From Bacteroidota bacterium (lineage in GTDB: Bacteria; Bacteroidota; Ignavibacteria; Ignavibacteriales; Ignavibacteriaceae), in assembly GCA_022564295.1 (NCBI GenBank), contig JADFLR010000019.1, forward strand, positions 1 to 64,000: DNA of 64,000 nucleotides. The letters run 5' to 3'. Below, piece by piece: positions 8,523 through 17,561 of this stretch. The notes under the pieces are model-generated. The model saw nothing but the letters and a program-made list of their open reading frames with translations, did no database searches and was not told the DNA's origin. The stretch's first letter is position 1; each line of letters starts with the position of its first letter. Position numbers and translations under genes: made by a program.

Positions 8523-9965
8523 TTAATATTGAATGATCACAGCAATGATTAGAAATACAATTGAAAGTAAAAATAAAACAGCAAACAATGGCAGAACAAA
8601 TTTCAACCATTTAGCATAAGGAACTTTTGCAATTGCAAGCACTGCCATCAAAGTGCCGGATGTTGGAATGATCATATTTGAAAAACCATCACCACAGGTA
8701 AATGCAAAAACTGCTGTCTGTCTTGTTATTCCAATCAGATCGGATAGAGGAGCCATTAAAGGCATGGTAACAGCAGCTTGTCCCGATCCGGAGGGAATAA
8801 AGAAGTTTAAAGTTGTCTGGAAGACAAGCATACCCCCAGCAGCAACAAACTGATGAAAATTCTTAAGCTGCCCTGCTGCGGAGTATATAATAGTATCAAG
8901 TATCTGTCCGTCTTGCAAAACAACCTGCACACCTCGCGCAAAACCAACTACCAAAGCAGCAACAACCATATCTTCCATCCCTTTAACAAAAGCTTTTGTG
9001 GCATCATTTAAAGACATATGCGAAATTACTATTGCACTAAATCCTATCAATAAAAATCCGCCAGCCATTTCATTTATCCACCACCCGAATTCCTGCACAG
9101 CAAAAATTATAAATGCAAACAATCCTGCCCCGACAATTAAAGTTATCAAATGTTCTTTTTTAAAATCCACTTTTTCAAAGGAATGTTCTTCCAGGGAGAA
9201 ATCATCATCGGGCATAATAGATTTTGAAGGGTCCTTTTTTATTTTAGCACCGTAACGCAGCAGAAAAATTACCGTAATTGAGAGAGCAAAAGCAAAAAAT
9301 ATTAATCTAAAAGTCATTCCGCTGTTAAGAGGAATTTCAGCAATACCCTGTGCAATGTTTACAGTAAAAGGATTTGTAGTTGCTGCTGCGAAACCAGCTT
9401 CGGCAGCAAGCCAAACGATACCAAGCCCAAACACTCTATCGTAACCAAGCTTTTTTGAAACAACAAGAAACAATGGTATTAAAGGAATAAACTCCTCTCC
9501 CATACCGAGTGTTGATGCTCCAACAGAAACGGCTATCATTAAAATAATTACAAGCAGGTTTGAGGAGTGACCGAACATATCCAGCAACTTTTGAATAAAA
9601 GCCATTATTGTTCCTGTTTTTTGCAAAATTCCGAACACACCGCCAATTATAAAAATGAAGAAGATAATATCGGCAGCTTCTTCCATACCTCTTGGTATAG
9701 CGCTGAGGAATCCGAAAAAGCTAACAGGCGATGCTTTGCCTTGAACTTCTTCTCCGATTATTACCCCTTTTGGAGAAATATGTTTTGGCAGTTCTCTATA
9801 CGTGCCCGGCACAACAACATTTCGTGTAAGAGTACCAACTTGTATTGGTTCTCTTTGGTAAGTACCTGAAGTTATGATGTAAGTAAAGATTGAACAAATA
9901 AACACGACGATTGTTAGCAAAGTAAATACGTGTGGTACTTGTATTTGCTTTATGAATGAGAACAA
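8523..9965 (-). CDS. YfcC-family (C4-dicarboxylate/arginine carrier-like) membrane transporter
   Basis: 480-residue inner-membrane protein of the DcuC/ArcD-like superfamily, with about a dozen hydrophobic segments. Family-type stretches include GVFGILQKTGTI, GMGEEFIPLIPLFL, AAEAGFAAATTNPFT, VKGMEDMVVAALVVGFARG, FFIPSGSGQAAVTMPLMAP and FTCGDGFSNMIIPTSGTL; the two Gly/Ser/Pro-rich re-entrant motifs are expected to form the transport site. Relatives are annotated as basic amino acid or dicarboxylate carriers; the substrate cannot be read from sequence. It is co-directional with and one base ahead of a lipoprotein gene. Carbamate kinase 7 kb away allows a loose arginine-fermentation link, but nothing here proves it. 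Confidence 0.88.
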   Translation of the reverse strand: MFSFIKQIQVPHVFTLLTIVVFICSIFTYIITSGTYQREPIQVGTLTRNVVVPGTYRELPKHISPKGVIIGEEVQGKASPVSFFGFLSAIPRGMEEAADIIFFIFIIGGVFGILQKTGTIMAFIQKLLDMFGHSSNLLVIILMIAVSVGASTLGMGEEFIPLIPLFLVVSKKLGYDRVFGLGIVWLAAEAGFAAATTNPFTVNIAQGIAEIPLNSGMTFRLIFFAFALSITVIFLLRYGAKIKKDPSKSIMPDDDFSLEEHSFEKVDFKKEHLITLIVGAGLFAFIIFAVQEFGWWINEMAGGFLLIGFSAIVISHMSLNDATKAFVKGMEDMVVAALVVGFARGVQVVLQDGQILDTIIYSAAGQLKNFHQFVAAGGMLVFQTTLNFFIPSGSGQAAVTMPLMAPLSDLIGITRQTAVFAFTCGDGFSNMIIPTSGTLMAVLAIAKVPYAKWLKFVLPLFAVLFLLSIVFLIIAVIIQY

Positions 9966-10000
9966 GATCTATCCTTTCTTATGGATTAATGTAGACTGTC

Positions 10001-10021
10001 ATGCCGGACTTGATCCGGCAT
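10001..10021. repeat. Intergenic hairpin ATGCCGGA/TCCGGCAT
   Basis: Perfect 8-bp arms (10001-10008 and 10014-10021) with a 5-base loop, in the gap between the SET-domain gene and the transporter. Hairpins of this ATGCCGGACTTGATCCGGCAT type are widely dispersed in bacterial genomes. There is no T-tract, so it is not a good terminator. Confidence 0.5.
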
Positions 10022-10102
10022 CTCATTAGTTGGCAATAGGTTCCGTATCAAACTTACTTGTCTAATAGGCAGGTGTGAAATAACATACAAATATGCAATC
10101 AG

Positions 10103-10432
10103 TTATTCTTCGAAGTCTTCTTCATCCCACCTGTAATCTATTGTAAGCTCTTTATTTTTTTTAATGTCTTTGAGTACTTCAATCCTAATTTTGTCCCCAT
10201 CTTCATACCACTCCAGGTTTGGGTAAAACGAATGGTTGAGATACCTGTAATCCGAATCTCTTAAATCCCAGAGATGTTCATCATACAAAAACATTTCTGA
10301 TTCTTCATCTGTTGTTTTTTCATATTCGGCTTCCGATACGCGGTTTAAAGTAATATGATATTCATGTCCTTTTTTCATGGCTTTCTTTGCAAACAGACCG
10401 AGTCCGTGTATTTTAGATTTTGCAACAAACAT
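10103..10432 (-). CDS. Small SET-domain protein
   Basis: 109-residue minimal SET fold. It contains the N-terminal SKIHGLGLFAKK (SAM-binding GxG region), the knot motif YLNHSFYPNLEW (NHSxxPN) and KKNKELTIDYRW (ELTxDY), in correct order and spacing. It lacks pre- and post-SET cysteines and is close to the shortest possible SET domain, like other bacterial stand-alone SET proteins. SET domains methylate lysines using S-adenosylmethionine; the substrate here is unknown. An acidic tail (DEEDFEE) ends the protein. It stands alone at the left border of the repeat-rich accessory region. Confidence 0.85.
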   Translation of the reverse strand: MFVAKSKIHGLGLFAKKAMKKGHEYHITLNRVSEAEYEKTTDEESEMFLYDEHLWDLRDSDYRYLNHSFYPNLEWYEDGDKIRIEVLKDIKKNKELTIDYRWDEEDFEE

Positions 10433-10601
10433 CAGGGAATTATCTCCTTAATAATAATTTTTGATAAGATTAATTTGCGGTTTAAATTAAACTGTGTCAA
10501 GAGCCCACGAGAGCTCAAACAGATTTATGAACGGGTGATAAGCTTGCAGTCCATTATATTAAATACCACTGTGCAAGTTACAACAATTGAACTTTATATT
10601 C

Positions 10602-10913
10602 ATAACTTCCTCGAAACTACAACTACGGTTTTCATATTCTCTACAACATCGCCTCCTTCATTTATTGCTTCCAGAAAAATAATATAAATTCTTATACGCA
10701 GTGCTTCGCCGCCATCACCCAAGCCATCAAAAATTACAGAGTCTGATGAACCGCTTGTCTGTCTGTTTGCTAACGTCTCAATACACGCAGTGTGTTTTAA
10801 TTGTAAGTTAACAAGTAAAGTATGTTATTACAAATATGGTCAAACACCTTTACCATTACCCAATATTATTCAACTTCCCATCCCAGCATAAAACATAGAG
10901 CAGGGGTTTTTAT
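10602..10913 (-). repeat. FlgD-tail/flank repeat, copy A (rearranged)
   Basis: Positions 10602-10774 are a diverged, frame-broken copy of the FlgD-Ig C-terminal coding tail (compare 26609-26783). Positions 10771-10913 are a copy of the downstream flank, starting CTAACGTCTCAATACACGC and containing AAGTATGTTATTACAAATAT. Unlike other copies, the tail here abuts the flank of a second unit directly at the core CTAACG, with no gene between, as expected if two units were joined at the core. The gap 10433-11397 otherwise holds only the hairpin repeats listed next and no supportable gene. Confidence 0.75.
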
Positions 10914-11071
10914 CACTTGCTAATAGGAAACTTTATTATTCTTGACATTGGGCAAATATTTTAGCAGGTTAAATTAAATTTTAAACTTTGATTATATATC
11001 CCTAATAATAATCAAACTATTAACCACACTTTGAGGATAGTTATGGAACGGCATTTTGCTGAAACTAAGAA

Positions 11072-11141
11072 CCTGCTTGCCCTGCATGTCGGCAAGCAGG
11101 CGGTAGACAGGGATGGTCCGCCTACGATAATCTACGGCGGA
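11072..11141. repeat. Pair of G+C-rich hairpins
   Basis: CCTGCTTGCC (11072-11081) and GGCAAGCAGG (11091-11100) form a perfect 10-bp stem; TCCGCC (11117-11122) and GGCGGA (11136-11141) form a second one. They lie in strongly A+T-rich DNA and follow a short open frame starting at 11043 (ATG after GAGGA) that looks truncated by the repeat. Confidence 0.55.
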
Positions 11142-11268
11142 TAATTGTTGATGAAATAACGACAAATGTTGTAATTATAAATAGTTTAATCTTTCTAAAT
11201 ATTATAATATAATTGAATGCCCGAAGATTATGTGCAATATTTGAAAAAAGACAGAGGCTGGTTATGAA

Positions 11269-11352
11269 ATAACACCTAACAAGGTAAATTCACTTGAACA
11301 TTCAAAAGCGTAGCTTCGCTCTGTTTTGCCTGCTGGTGTATTGCGGTGTTAT
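11269..11352. other. attC-like palindrome upstream of a lipoprotein gene
   Basis: Outer arms ATAACACC (11269-11276) and GGTGTTAT (11345-11352) are perfect 8-bp inverted copies; an inner AGCG/CGCT pair lies around TAGCTT. The left arm runs into CACCTAAC, which fits the integron RYYYAAC core, but the right arm (GTTATAT) does not fit GTTRRRY. Treated as a possible recombination site, not proven. Confidence 0.35.
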
Positions 11353-11397
11353 ATGGTTCAGGATTAATCAAAATAGTATCGATTTAATATAGTAAAT

Positions 11398-12153
11398 ATG
11401 TTAAGAGATATAAACAAAAGTCTGTACATAAATCTAAGTTTAATATTATCCGCATTGGCTCTTGTAGGATGTACTGATCAACATCGACTTCAAGATAATC
11501 GACTGATTGGTCTTTTCCAGATAAGTGAAGGAAGTTTGTTCGAAAATAACAATACCAAATTACCGGAAGATCTTTCAGGTAAAACCTTTGTTCTTTATGG
11601 AGAACTATTCGATACAGGTGAATTGAATTTAATTGATATTTATACTTTTGATGGTGAAAACACTCTGCGAAGAAGGTATTACGTTAAGAACAGAGTTTAT
11701 CAAAACCCATTCAATTCCATATGGGTGCAAGTAACCGGTAAGTATTCTCGCCTGGATTATGACTCGGATAGTAAAAACGAAGTAGACATAAGCAGCTTTA
11801 AAAAACTTTCTGAAATAGATAAGAAAGTTGAAAAAGCTGAGGGTTATTGCAATGATTGGGTAAGTAAAAACAGAACATCTTATGATCTAAATCAGTACAA
11901 ACAGACAGATAGATTTAAGAAAGCACTGAGCGATCTGGAACATCTCGATTTTAATAAAACGGACTTTAAGATAGATCATTCTTTGGTATACTTCGATTTT
12001 GATAAAATGATCATTGGTGTGGCTTGTGGGAGACATACCCTTAGAGAGAATATACAAAGGGGCGATTTTTTGAATTATCTGGCTATTTACGATTTAAAAA
12101 ATGAGAAATTACTAAAAGTGAAAATCGTAAATACAGGTTATTTTTTAGAATAA
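11398..12153 (+). CDS. Putative lipoprotein of unknown function
   Basis: 251 residues. An N-terminal hydrophobic stretch ends in the lipobox LVGC (Cys25). The remainder is mostly beta-strand with many charged residues and no domain that I recognise; a stretch [16 protein letters not shown] could be a cofactor-free beta-barrel core. The stop is 11 bases before the start of the M14 carboxypeptidase on the same strand, so the two form an operon. The pairing suggests an envelope-anchored accessory factor of the secreted peptidase (inference). It follows an attC-like palindrome by 46 bases. Confidence 0.72.
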   Translation: MLRDINKSLYINLSLILSALALVGCTDQHRLQDNRLIGLFQISEGSLFENNNTKLPEDLSGKTFVLYGELFDTGELNLIDIYTFDGENTLRRRYYVKNRVYQNPFNSIWVQVTGKYSRLDYDSDSKNEVDISSFKKLSEIDKKVEKAEGYCNDWVSKNRTSYDLNQYKQTDRFKKALSDLEHLDFNKTDFKIDHSLVYFDFDKMIIGVACGRHTLRENIQRGDFLNYLAIYDLKNEKLLKVKIVNTGYFLE

Positions 12154-12164
12154 GGAGAAATATC

Positions 12165-13916
12165 ATGACAACTTTAATTAAGATTATACCAGTTATGTTT
12201 GTCATGTGCATTTTTACAATAGTAGTGTGGGCTCAAACAGAAACCGAGCAAAGAATGCTTGTGAAGATTTATCTAGAAAGTAAAGATGACATTCATAACC
12301 TGGATGATATGTCTCTTGATTTTGCCACTTCAAACATTGAGAAGTATGCTCAGGTAGTGGTTACTCAATCAGAATTGACTGAAATTAATCGCAGAGGGTT
12401 TGTTACTGGAATAATCGGCTCTCCTAACAGATCTAATCTTGTTGATTCTGAATATCACACCTACGAAGAAATATTAGCTCTAATGGATTCATTGGCAAGT
12501 GTATATCCGAATATAACCCATCTTGATACAATTGGAGTAAGTCAACAATTTGGGTATTTGATACTAGCTATCAAAATTTCTGACAATCCTGATATGGAAG
12601 AAGATGAACCTGCAATTTTATTTGATGGACTTCATCATGCCAGAGAACCAGTCGGCATGGAATCCTGTCTTGCTATTATGGATCATTTACTCAGTAACTA
12701 TGGAAAAGACGCACAGGTAACAAATTGGGTTGATAGCAGTGAGATATGGATCATTCCAATGCTGAACCCTGATGGTTGGAAATATATTGTTGACGATAGT
12801 TTGAGTAGTCCGTGGTGGCGCAAAAATCAGCGCGATAATAATGAAAATGGATTTTTTGATCCGGATTTTGATGGGGTTGATATTAATAGAAACTATGATT
12901 ATAACTGGATAATAGGAGGGAGTGGAGACCCCGGCAGTTGGGTGTATCGGGGATCTGCACCGTTTTCTGAAAATGAAGCGCAAGCCAAACGCGATTTGAC
13001 TTTAGCGCAAAAGTTTGTCGTTTCCATAAGTTATCATTCTTTTGGTGAGGTTGTTTTTTATTCCTGGAGTGAGGTGCCACCGGCTCCTGACCAGCAACTT
13101 TTTAGTGAGATAGCAGATAGCATTGCGATTAGAATACCTAAATTTTCCGGTAACGGTTGGTACAATGCGGTTCCTAGTAACTGTTTGAACGGCTACAGTC
13201 GCTGTTGGATGTATGTAGTAGCTGGTACACTTGAGTTTACACTTGAGACAGCACCCCAATTTGTTCCACCGGGTGAGGATGGACTTCAAATTGCTCAGGA
13301 TAATGTGGCTGGTGCTCTATATTTATTGGATAGAATTTTCGGACCTGGATTAACAGGACATATCACCGATGCCGCTACAGGCGAACCACTTTCAGCTACG
13401 GTTAAAATTCTTGAAATTTTTGATCCCGTATTAACGCCAAGAACCAGTGATAAACTGTATGGCAGATATTTCAGACTTCTCTTGCCGGGGACTTATACCG
13501 TTGAAATTTCAAAAGAAAAGTATGAAACAGTTACAATAAATAATTTTCAGGTTAACTCAGGAAATTTAACTGAATTAGATATCCAATTGAATTCTTCCGT
13601 TGTCTCTATAGATGATGAGAAAAATAAAACGAATTGTTTAGATAAATATGTTTTATACCAGAACTATCCTAACCCATTTAATCCATCAACAACGTTAAAA
13701 TATTCAATTCCAGAATTAAGTTTTGTTACACTTATAGTATTTGATGTATTAGGTAATGAGATAATAACTATTGTTAATGAAGAAATATCAGCAGGTAATT
13801 ATGAAGTTAACTTTTCCGTTAACAGCGGAGGAAGTGATTTAACTAGTGGTATGTACTTCTACAGATTACAAGCCGGAGATTTCGTTGAGACAAAGATGAT
13901 GATACTTATGAAGTAG
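12165..13916 (+). CDS. Secreted M14 zinc carboxypeptidase with type IX sorting domain
   Basis: 583 residues: signal peptide (1-23, ending VWAQ), a short propeptide, the M14 metallocarboxypeptidase domain (about 100-390), a carboxypeptidase regulatory-like beta domain ([19 protein letters not shown], about 400-470) and a C-terminal type IX secretion sorting domain ([19 protein letters not shown]... ending MILMK). The zinc ligands are His158 and Glu161 of HHAREP plus His291 of SYHSF; Glu361 in FTLETAP is the expected general base, and [10 protein letters not shown] carries the substrate-carboxylate Arg/Asn pair. It should be exported by Sec, passed through the outer membrane by the type IX system and remove C-terminal residues of peptides. 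GGAG precedes ATG by 7 bases; the upstream lipoprotein gene is in the same operon. Confidence 0.93.
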   Translation: MTTLIKIIPVMFVMCIFTIVVWAQTETEQRMLVKIYLESKDDIHNLDDMSLDFATSNIEKYAQVVVTQSELTEINRRGFVTGIIGSPNRSNLVDSEYHTYEEILALMDSLASVYPNITHLDTIGVSQQFGYLILAIKISDNPDMEEDEPAILFDGLHHAREPVGMESCLAIMDHLLSNYGKDAQVTNWVDSSEIWIIPMLNPDGWKYIVDDSLSSPWWRKNQRDNNENGFFDPDFDGVDINRNYDYNWIIGGSGDPGSWVYRGSAPFSENEAQAKRDLTLAQKFVVSISYHSFGEVVFYSWSEVPPAPDQQLFSEIADSIAIRIPKFSGNGWYNAVPSNCLNGYSRCWMYVVAGTLEFTLETAPQFVPPGEDGLQIAQDNVAGALYLLDRIFGPGLTGHITDAATGEPLSATVKILEIFDPVLTPRTSDKLYGRYFRLLLPGTYTVEISKEKYETVTINNFQVNSGNLTELDIQLNSSVVSIDDEKNKTNCLDKYVLYQNYPNPFNPSTTLKYSIPELSFVTLIVFDVLGNEIITIVNEEISAGNYEVNFSVNSGGSDLTSGMYFYRLQAGDFVETKMMILMK

Positions 13917-13942
13917 TTTAATCATTCAGTATAGAACACAGA

Positions 13943-13990
13943 CCTGCCTGCTCGCCTCGTCTCCGACGAGTCGGAACGGGCCGGCAAGCA
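13943..13990. repeat. G+C-rich intergenic repeat
   Basis: CCTGCCTGCTCGCC at the left and GGGCCGGCAAGCA at the right flank an inner hairpin CTCGT-CTCCG-ACGAG. It belongs to the same dispersed family as 3436 and 11072 and lies just after the peptidase stop, where it could slow transcription but lacks a T-tract. Confidence 0.5.
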
Positions 13991-14077
13991 AACGGCACAG
14001 ATTAGTACCGATATGCGAAAATCCTTATGCGCTATATCTACTCGGTATTTGCTTCATCAATAGTCCTCTATTTTTAA

Positions 14078-14252
14078 TAACTTCCTTCGCAACCACAACA
14101 ACGGTTTTCATATTCTCTACAACACCGCTTCCTTCGTTAATTGCTACGAGAAAAATAATATAAATTCCAATACGCAGCGCTTCGTGGTAATCATCTCTTC
14201 CATCAAAAATAACTGAGCCGGAAGAGCTGCTTGGTTGATTGTTTGCCAACGG
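14078..14252 (-). repeat. FlgD-tail repeat, copy T (tail only)
   Basis: Minus-strand reading gives SGSVIFDGRDDYHEALRIG and GVVENMKTVVVVAK, the same ~55-codon tail found at 26609-26783, but one base is added near the end so the natural stop is lost. The ~130-bp flank seen in other copies is absent. Its upper end stops at GCCAACG, which is also the first core of the attC-like site 14245-14297. Confidence 0.8.
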
Positions 14253-14297
14253 TCTTAATAAAATAAGTGATGATTCATTTTATCTTTTGTTAGTGGC
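14245..14297. other. attC-like palindrome, between repeat copy T and an NTF2-like gene
   Basis: GCCAACG (14245-14251) faces TTGTTAGTGGC at the other end; an inner 7-bp stem is ATAAAAT (14258-14264) with ATTTTAT (14277-14283). Core pair AAC/GTT plus inner stem with unpaired bases on one arm resembles integron attC architecture. It lies directly 3' of the minus-strand gene 14300-14785, where a cassette attC is expected. Confidence 0.45.
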
Positions 14298-14299
14298 TT

Positions 14300-14785
14300 T
14301 TACTTTTCGGATACTGTGTTTAAAGTTGCTGATTGGCCACTTAATAATTTCCATCCACCTTCCCGTTTTATGATTGTTCCCGATTCTATTATTGATATTG
14401 TTGATTTAACTCCGGCAGTATCAATCATGAAGCCACCCACTATTCCAGAGTAATTTGCAATCTCGTTTGATAATGGAAATATTTGCAAAGTATCCCAATG
14501 AAATTCAATTGATCGAAAAGCTTTAGCATTCGTTTCCAAAATACTTTTAACGGAATCGTACGATAAAGCTGTGTTATATCCTGGTGGAACCCAGAAAAAA
14601 TCAGGCGACGGATCCAAATATTTAAATTCGGCAGTTAATCCCTTCTTACTAATATCTTTATGGTAATCATGTAGCATTTGGTAAACATCATCAACCACGG
14701 CTACTTTATCAAAATCATTTGATTTTTTAATTCCATCGCACGAAACCAAAGTTAGTATTATTGTTATGTAACCTATATGCTTCAT
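14300..14785 (-). CDS. NTF2/SnoaL-like lipoprotein
   Basis: 161 residues with an N-terminal signal ending in LVSC (Cys16), so probably a lipoprotein. The body has the layout of a DUF4440/SnoaL cone-shaped fold: an N-terminal helix with a DYHKDISKKG segment, a mid-region YDSVKSILETNAKAFRS, then strands ending KREGGWKLLSGQSAT, the typical GGWKL ending of NTF2-like domains. These proteins bind small hydrophobic molecules or act as isomerases; no catalytic residue can be assigned. Its ATG overlaps the stop of the preceding small membrane gene (ATGA), so it is translationally coupled to it. Confidence 0.7.
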   Translation of the reverse strand: MKHIGYITIILTLVSCDGIKKSNDFDKVAVVDDVYQMLHDYHKDISKKGLTAEFKYLDPSPDFFWVPPGYNTALSYDSVKSILETNAKAFRSIEFHWDTLQIFPLSNEIANYSGIVGGFMIDTAGVKSTISIIESGTIIKREGGWKLLSGQSATLNTVSEK

Positions 14786-15099
14786 TTCTGATTTTTTGTT
14801 GAGTGGCGTTTTTCTTTATTTATCAATTTAAGGTATTCGTCATACTGTTCAGCAGTTAATCCGTTAATTCCTTTTTTAGGGAACCAATATAAATGTAATA
14901 TACCCATTCCTGTTGCCATAACACTAAAAGCAATGTAAATCCATAACCGACCAATCAATCCAATGAAGTATAAAACGGCAACAATCAGTAATAGTTTCAC
15001 TAACCGTTTCTACCAAGGAACGTGCTTTTCAAAATTATTGAAGACTATGTTCCCGATTTCCCAACCTATAACTATAATTATAAAATCAACCCATTTCAT
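14782..15099 (-). pseudogene. Small two-helix membrane protein gene interrupted by in-frame TAG
   Basis: ATG at 15099 opens MKWVDFIIIVIGWEIGN, then VFNNFEKHVPW followed by TAG (15010-15012). The same frame continues KRLVKLLLIVAVLYFIG to 14782, ending LNGEQY-like cytoplasmic residues (LTAEQYDEYLKLINK). The pieces read as one 105-residue protein with two or three hydrophobic helices, matching my memory of a Bacteroidota small-membrane family in which the interrupted position is aromatic (HVPW followed by W or Y and basic residues). A TGG-to-TAG change would explain it. A GTG at 15000 could restart the second half. It is coupled by ATGA overlap to the NTF2-like gene. Confidence 0.68.
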
Positions 15100-15137
15100 T
15101 AATGGTTAATTTTTTCTTTTGTTTAGAAAAGCCACCT

Positions 15138-15211
15138 CAACGTCTCAATAAACCTGCCTCTACCTGTCGGCAGACAGTTTAATAGCGTTTATTTTTTGTT
15201 GTGCGTAGTTG
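15138..15211. other. attC-like palindrome 3' of the TPR gene
   Basis: Nested inverted pairs: CAAC (15138-15141) with GTTG (15208-15211); AATAAAC (15147-15153) with GTTTATT (15187-15193); CTGCC (15154-15158) with GGCAG (15169-15173). The right arm carries extra unpaired bases (TTTTGTTGTGCGTA), as in attC sites. The left part CAACGTCTCAATAAAC is the same sequence that begins the repeat flanks at 10772 and 26478. It lies just downstream of the minus-strand TPR gene. Confidence 0.5.
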
Positions 15212-15243
15212 TTTGTAACAAATAGAAAAATACTGAAACCAAA

Positions 15244-17550
15244 CTATTTAAATGGTAAATGAGAAATAAGAATATCGGGATGATAATCTTCCTTGTCAAG
15301 GCTGTAATTAAATGCAGCTGCCCATTCATCTGGTCTTTCTACTTTGGGTCCCAAAGTAATTTGCTGAATTAAAGGTTTAATCGAAATTAATTCTATATAA
15401 ACTCTTGGAGGATGAAAACTTGAATCAATATTTTTTTCGAAGCCAATACCTTTTACCACAAGTCTTACCTCATGTTCATGCTGGTACGCATCGCTTTTAA
15501 ATAAATAGGCTATTTCATTTAATAATTCCACAACGTTTTGAGTATCGGAAATATCCATTCTTTCTTTTGAGTTAAATGTAGTAACTGCTGCAGACAGATC
15601 TTTCATGTATTTATTTAAATCTTTTTGCTTCTTAGTAGCACCAGGAATAATAAACAGATCTTCTTCACCTTCTTTTCTGTAAGCCACCCTGTAGAATCTA
15701 AATTCCTCATCGGCTTTTGATGTAGTTCCCGTTTTCAATTCAGGTGTTATTTTAGTTATTAAATTTTCCAGTAATTTTTCTGTATCAATCGTTATTGAGC
15801 AGCCTTTGGCTTCCTCCATTTTTTCTTTACCATACATACGCCATAGGGTTAAATCATCGTGTTTAAATTCAGCAACAAAACTTCCTATAAATGGTTTCTG
15901 TGTAAATGGCGTTGCAACTGTATCATTCCAATTTTGAGAGGAAAAATCAAAGGATAAAAATTTGAAAAGCTCCCTGCCTTCCGAAGTATCATTGAGATAA
16001 GCACCCTCCGACAACCTGAACAAACTGCTATCTATATCTATAACCAAAGCTTTAGCAACAGATAAACCGGTGTAATGGGTGATGCGACCTTCTTTATAAA
16101 GGAGGAGCTCTTTTATTTTATTAACTATCTCACTAATACTGCTATACTCTTTATTTTCTAATAATTTCCTTAATTCAATAATTCTTGATTCAGCAATTGA
16201 AGTGAAATAATCCGGGTTGTGTTTGGTAAGCTCAACATACTTCTCATAGTCAGCCAGTGATTTTTTGTATTCTTTAAGATCATAGTAGGCATTTCCTAAG
16301 TTATAATAAGGGGATTTATATTTCGGATCTGCTTCTATCGCTTTGTTGTATAATTCTATGGATTTTTTGAATTCTTTAAGATCATAGTAGGTTAATCCTA
16401 AGTTACTATAAGGGAGTGCATGATTTGGATCGACTTTTATCGCTTTATTGTAAAACTCTATGGCTTTGTCGTATTCTTTAAGATAATAGTAGGCTAATCC
16501 TAAGTTATTATAAGGGAGTGTATATTTCGGATCGGTTTCTATCGCTTTGTGGTAAAATTCTTTGGCTTTGTCGTATTCTTTAAGATCATAGTAGGTTAAT
16601 CCTAAGTTATAATAGGCGGATGCATATTTCGGATCGGCTTCTATCGCTTTGTTGTAAAATTCTTTGGCTTTTTTGTATTCTTTAAGATCATGGTAGGTTA
16701 ATCCTAAGTTATTATAAGGGAGTGCATATTTCGGATCGGCTTCTATCGCTTTATTAAAAAACTCTATGGCTTTGTCGTATTCTTTAAGATAATAGTAGGC
16801 TAATCCCAAGTTATTATAAGGGAGTGTATATTTTGGATCGGCTTCTATCGCTTTGTGGTAAAATTCTTTGGCTTTGTCGTATTCTTTAAGATCATAGTAG
16901 GTTAATCCTAAGTTATAATAGGCGGATGCATATTTAGGATCAGCTTCTATTGCTTTGTTATAAAACTTTATGGCTTTGTCGTATTCTTTAAGATAATAGT
17001 AGGTTAATCCTAAGTTATAATAAGGGAGTGTATATTTCGGATCGACTTCTATCGCTTTATTGTAAAACTCTATGGCTTTGTTGTATTCTTTAAGATCATA
17101 GTAGGTTAATCCTAAGTTATAATAAGCGGGTGCATGATTCGGATCGGCTTCATTTGCTTTGTTATAAAACTCTATTGCATTGTCGTATTCTTTAAGATAA
17201 TAGTAGGCTGATCCTAAGTTATTATAAGGAAGTGTATATTTCGGATCGGCTTTTATCGCTTTGTTGTAAAACTCTTTGGCTTTCTCGTATTCTTTATTAT
17301 CAAAGTAATAATTACCCTTATAGTTATTCCCTTTTGAATGTTTAGGATTAATGGATAGAGCTTTCTCTGCGGCCTCATTACTGAGATCATCTTTCTTTAA
17401 TTCATAAAATGCCTGCGCCTTTTCTGCATATAGATCTGCACTATTTAGAGTTTTTAGTATAGTGTCAGTAAGTAATTCAATTACTTCATTATACTCTTTA
17501 TCCTTGTTTAAAGACTGCGCTTTATTTAAAAGTTCTTTTAAGCTGGCCAT
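15244..17550 (-). CDS. TPR-repeat protein with C-terminal DUF2971 domain
   Basis: 768 residues. About residues 1-73 hold two diverged TPRs, 74-447 eleven 34-residue TPRs of the form YYNLGLTYYDLKEYDKAKEF-YNKAIEADPKY, and the C-terminal ~290 residues match the DUF2971 layout (ITHYTGLSVAKAL, LNDTSEGRELFKFL, LTLWRMYGKEKMEEAKGCSI, YQHEHEVRLVVKG). DUF2971 proteins have been linked to phage-defence contexts but their activity is not established. No signal peptide, so cytoplasmic; the TPR superhelix should bind a partner. Start ATG at 17550 lies only 12 bases from repeat copy B, so its promoter must lie in or beyond the repeat. An attC-like palindrome follows the stop. Confidence 0.85.
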   Translation of the reverse strand: MASLKELLNKAQSLNKDKEYNEVIELLTDTILKTLNSADLYAEKAQAFYELKKDDLSNEAAEKALSINPKHSKGNNYKGNYYFDNKEYEKAKEFYNKAIKADPKYTLPYNNLGSAYYYLKEYDNAIEFYNKANEADPNHAPAYYNLGLTYYDLKEYNKAIEFYNKAIEVDPKYTLPYYNLGLTYYYLKEYDKAIKFYNKAIEADPKYASAYYNLGLTYYDLKEYDKAKEFYHKAIEADPKYTLPYNNLGLAYYYLKEYDKAIEFFNKAIEADPKYALPYNNLGLTYHDLKEYKKAKEFYNKAIEADPKYASAYYNLGLTYYDLKEYDKAKEFYHKAIETDPKYTLPYNNLGLAYYYLKEYDKAIEFYNKAIKVDPNHALPYSNLGLTYYDLKEFKKSIELYNKAIEADPKYKSPYYNLGNAYYDLKEYKKSLADYEKYVELTKHNPDYFTSIAESRIIELRKLLENKEYSSISEIVNKIKELLLYKEGRITHYTGLSVAKALVIDIDSSLFRLSEGAYLNDTSEGRELFKFLSFDFSSQNWNDTVATPFTQKPFIGSFVAEFKHDDLTLWRMYGKEKMEEAKGCSITIDTEKLLENLITKITPELKTGTTSKADEEFRFYRVAYRKEGEEDLFIIPGATKKQKDLNKYMKDLSAAVTTFNSKERMDISDTQNVVELLNEIAYLFKSDAYQHEHEVRLVVKGIGFEKNIDSSFHPPRVYIELISIKPLIQQITLGPKVERPDEWAAAFNYSLDKEDYHPDILISHLPFK
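16210..17330 (-). repeat. Tandem 102-bp TPR-coding repeats with higher-order duplication
   Basis: Eleven consecutive 102-bp units encode near-identical 34-residue TPRs. Counting from the N-terminus, units 5-6-7 and 8-9-10 are close copies of each other (for example ASAYYNLGLTYYDLKEYDKA occurs in both unit 5 and unit 8), giving a 306-bp higher-order period. The DNA itself repeats almost word for word (TAATCCTAAGTTAT at each unit), so expansion was recent and copy number may vary between strains or be mis-assembled. Confidence 0.85.
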
Positions 17551-17561
17551 TGTATTCTTTT

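Noticed and set aside
14025-14249. Independent small gene encoding the FlgD-tail sequence
   Set aside because: The frame has no start in the homologous part and is one of several copies of a gene 3' end; listed as repeat.
16210-17330. Regularly spaced repeats that could suggest a CRISPR array
   Set aside because: The period is 102 bp, the units encode TPR helices in one open frame, and spacers are not unique.
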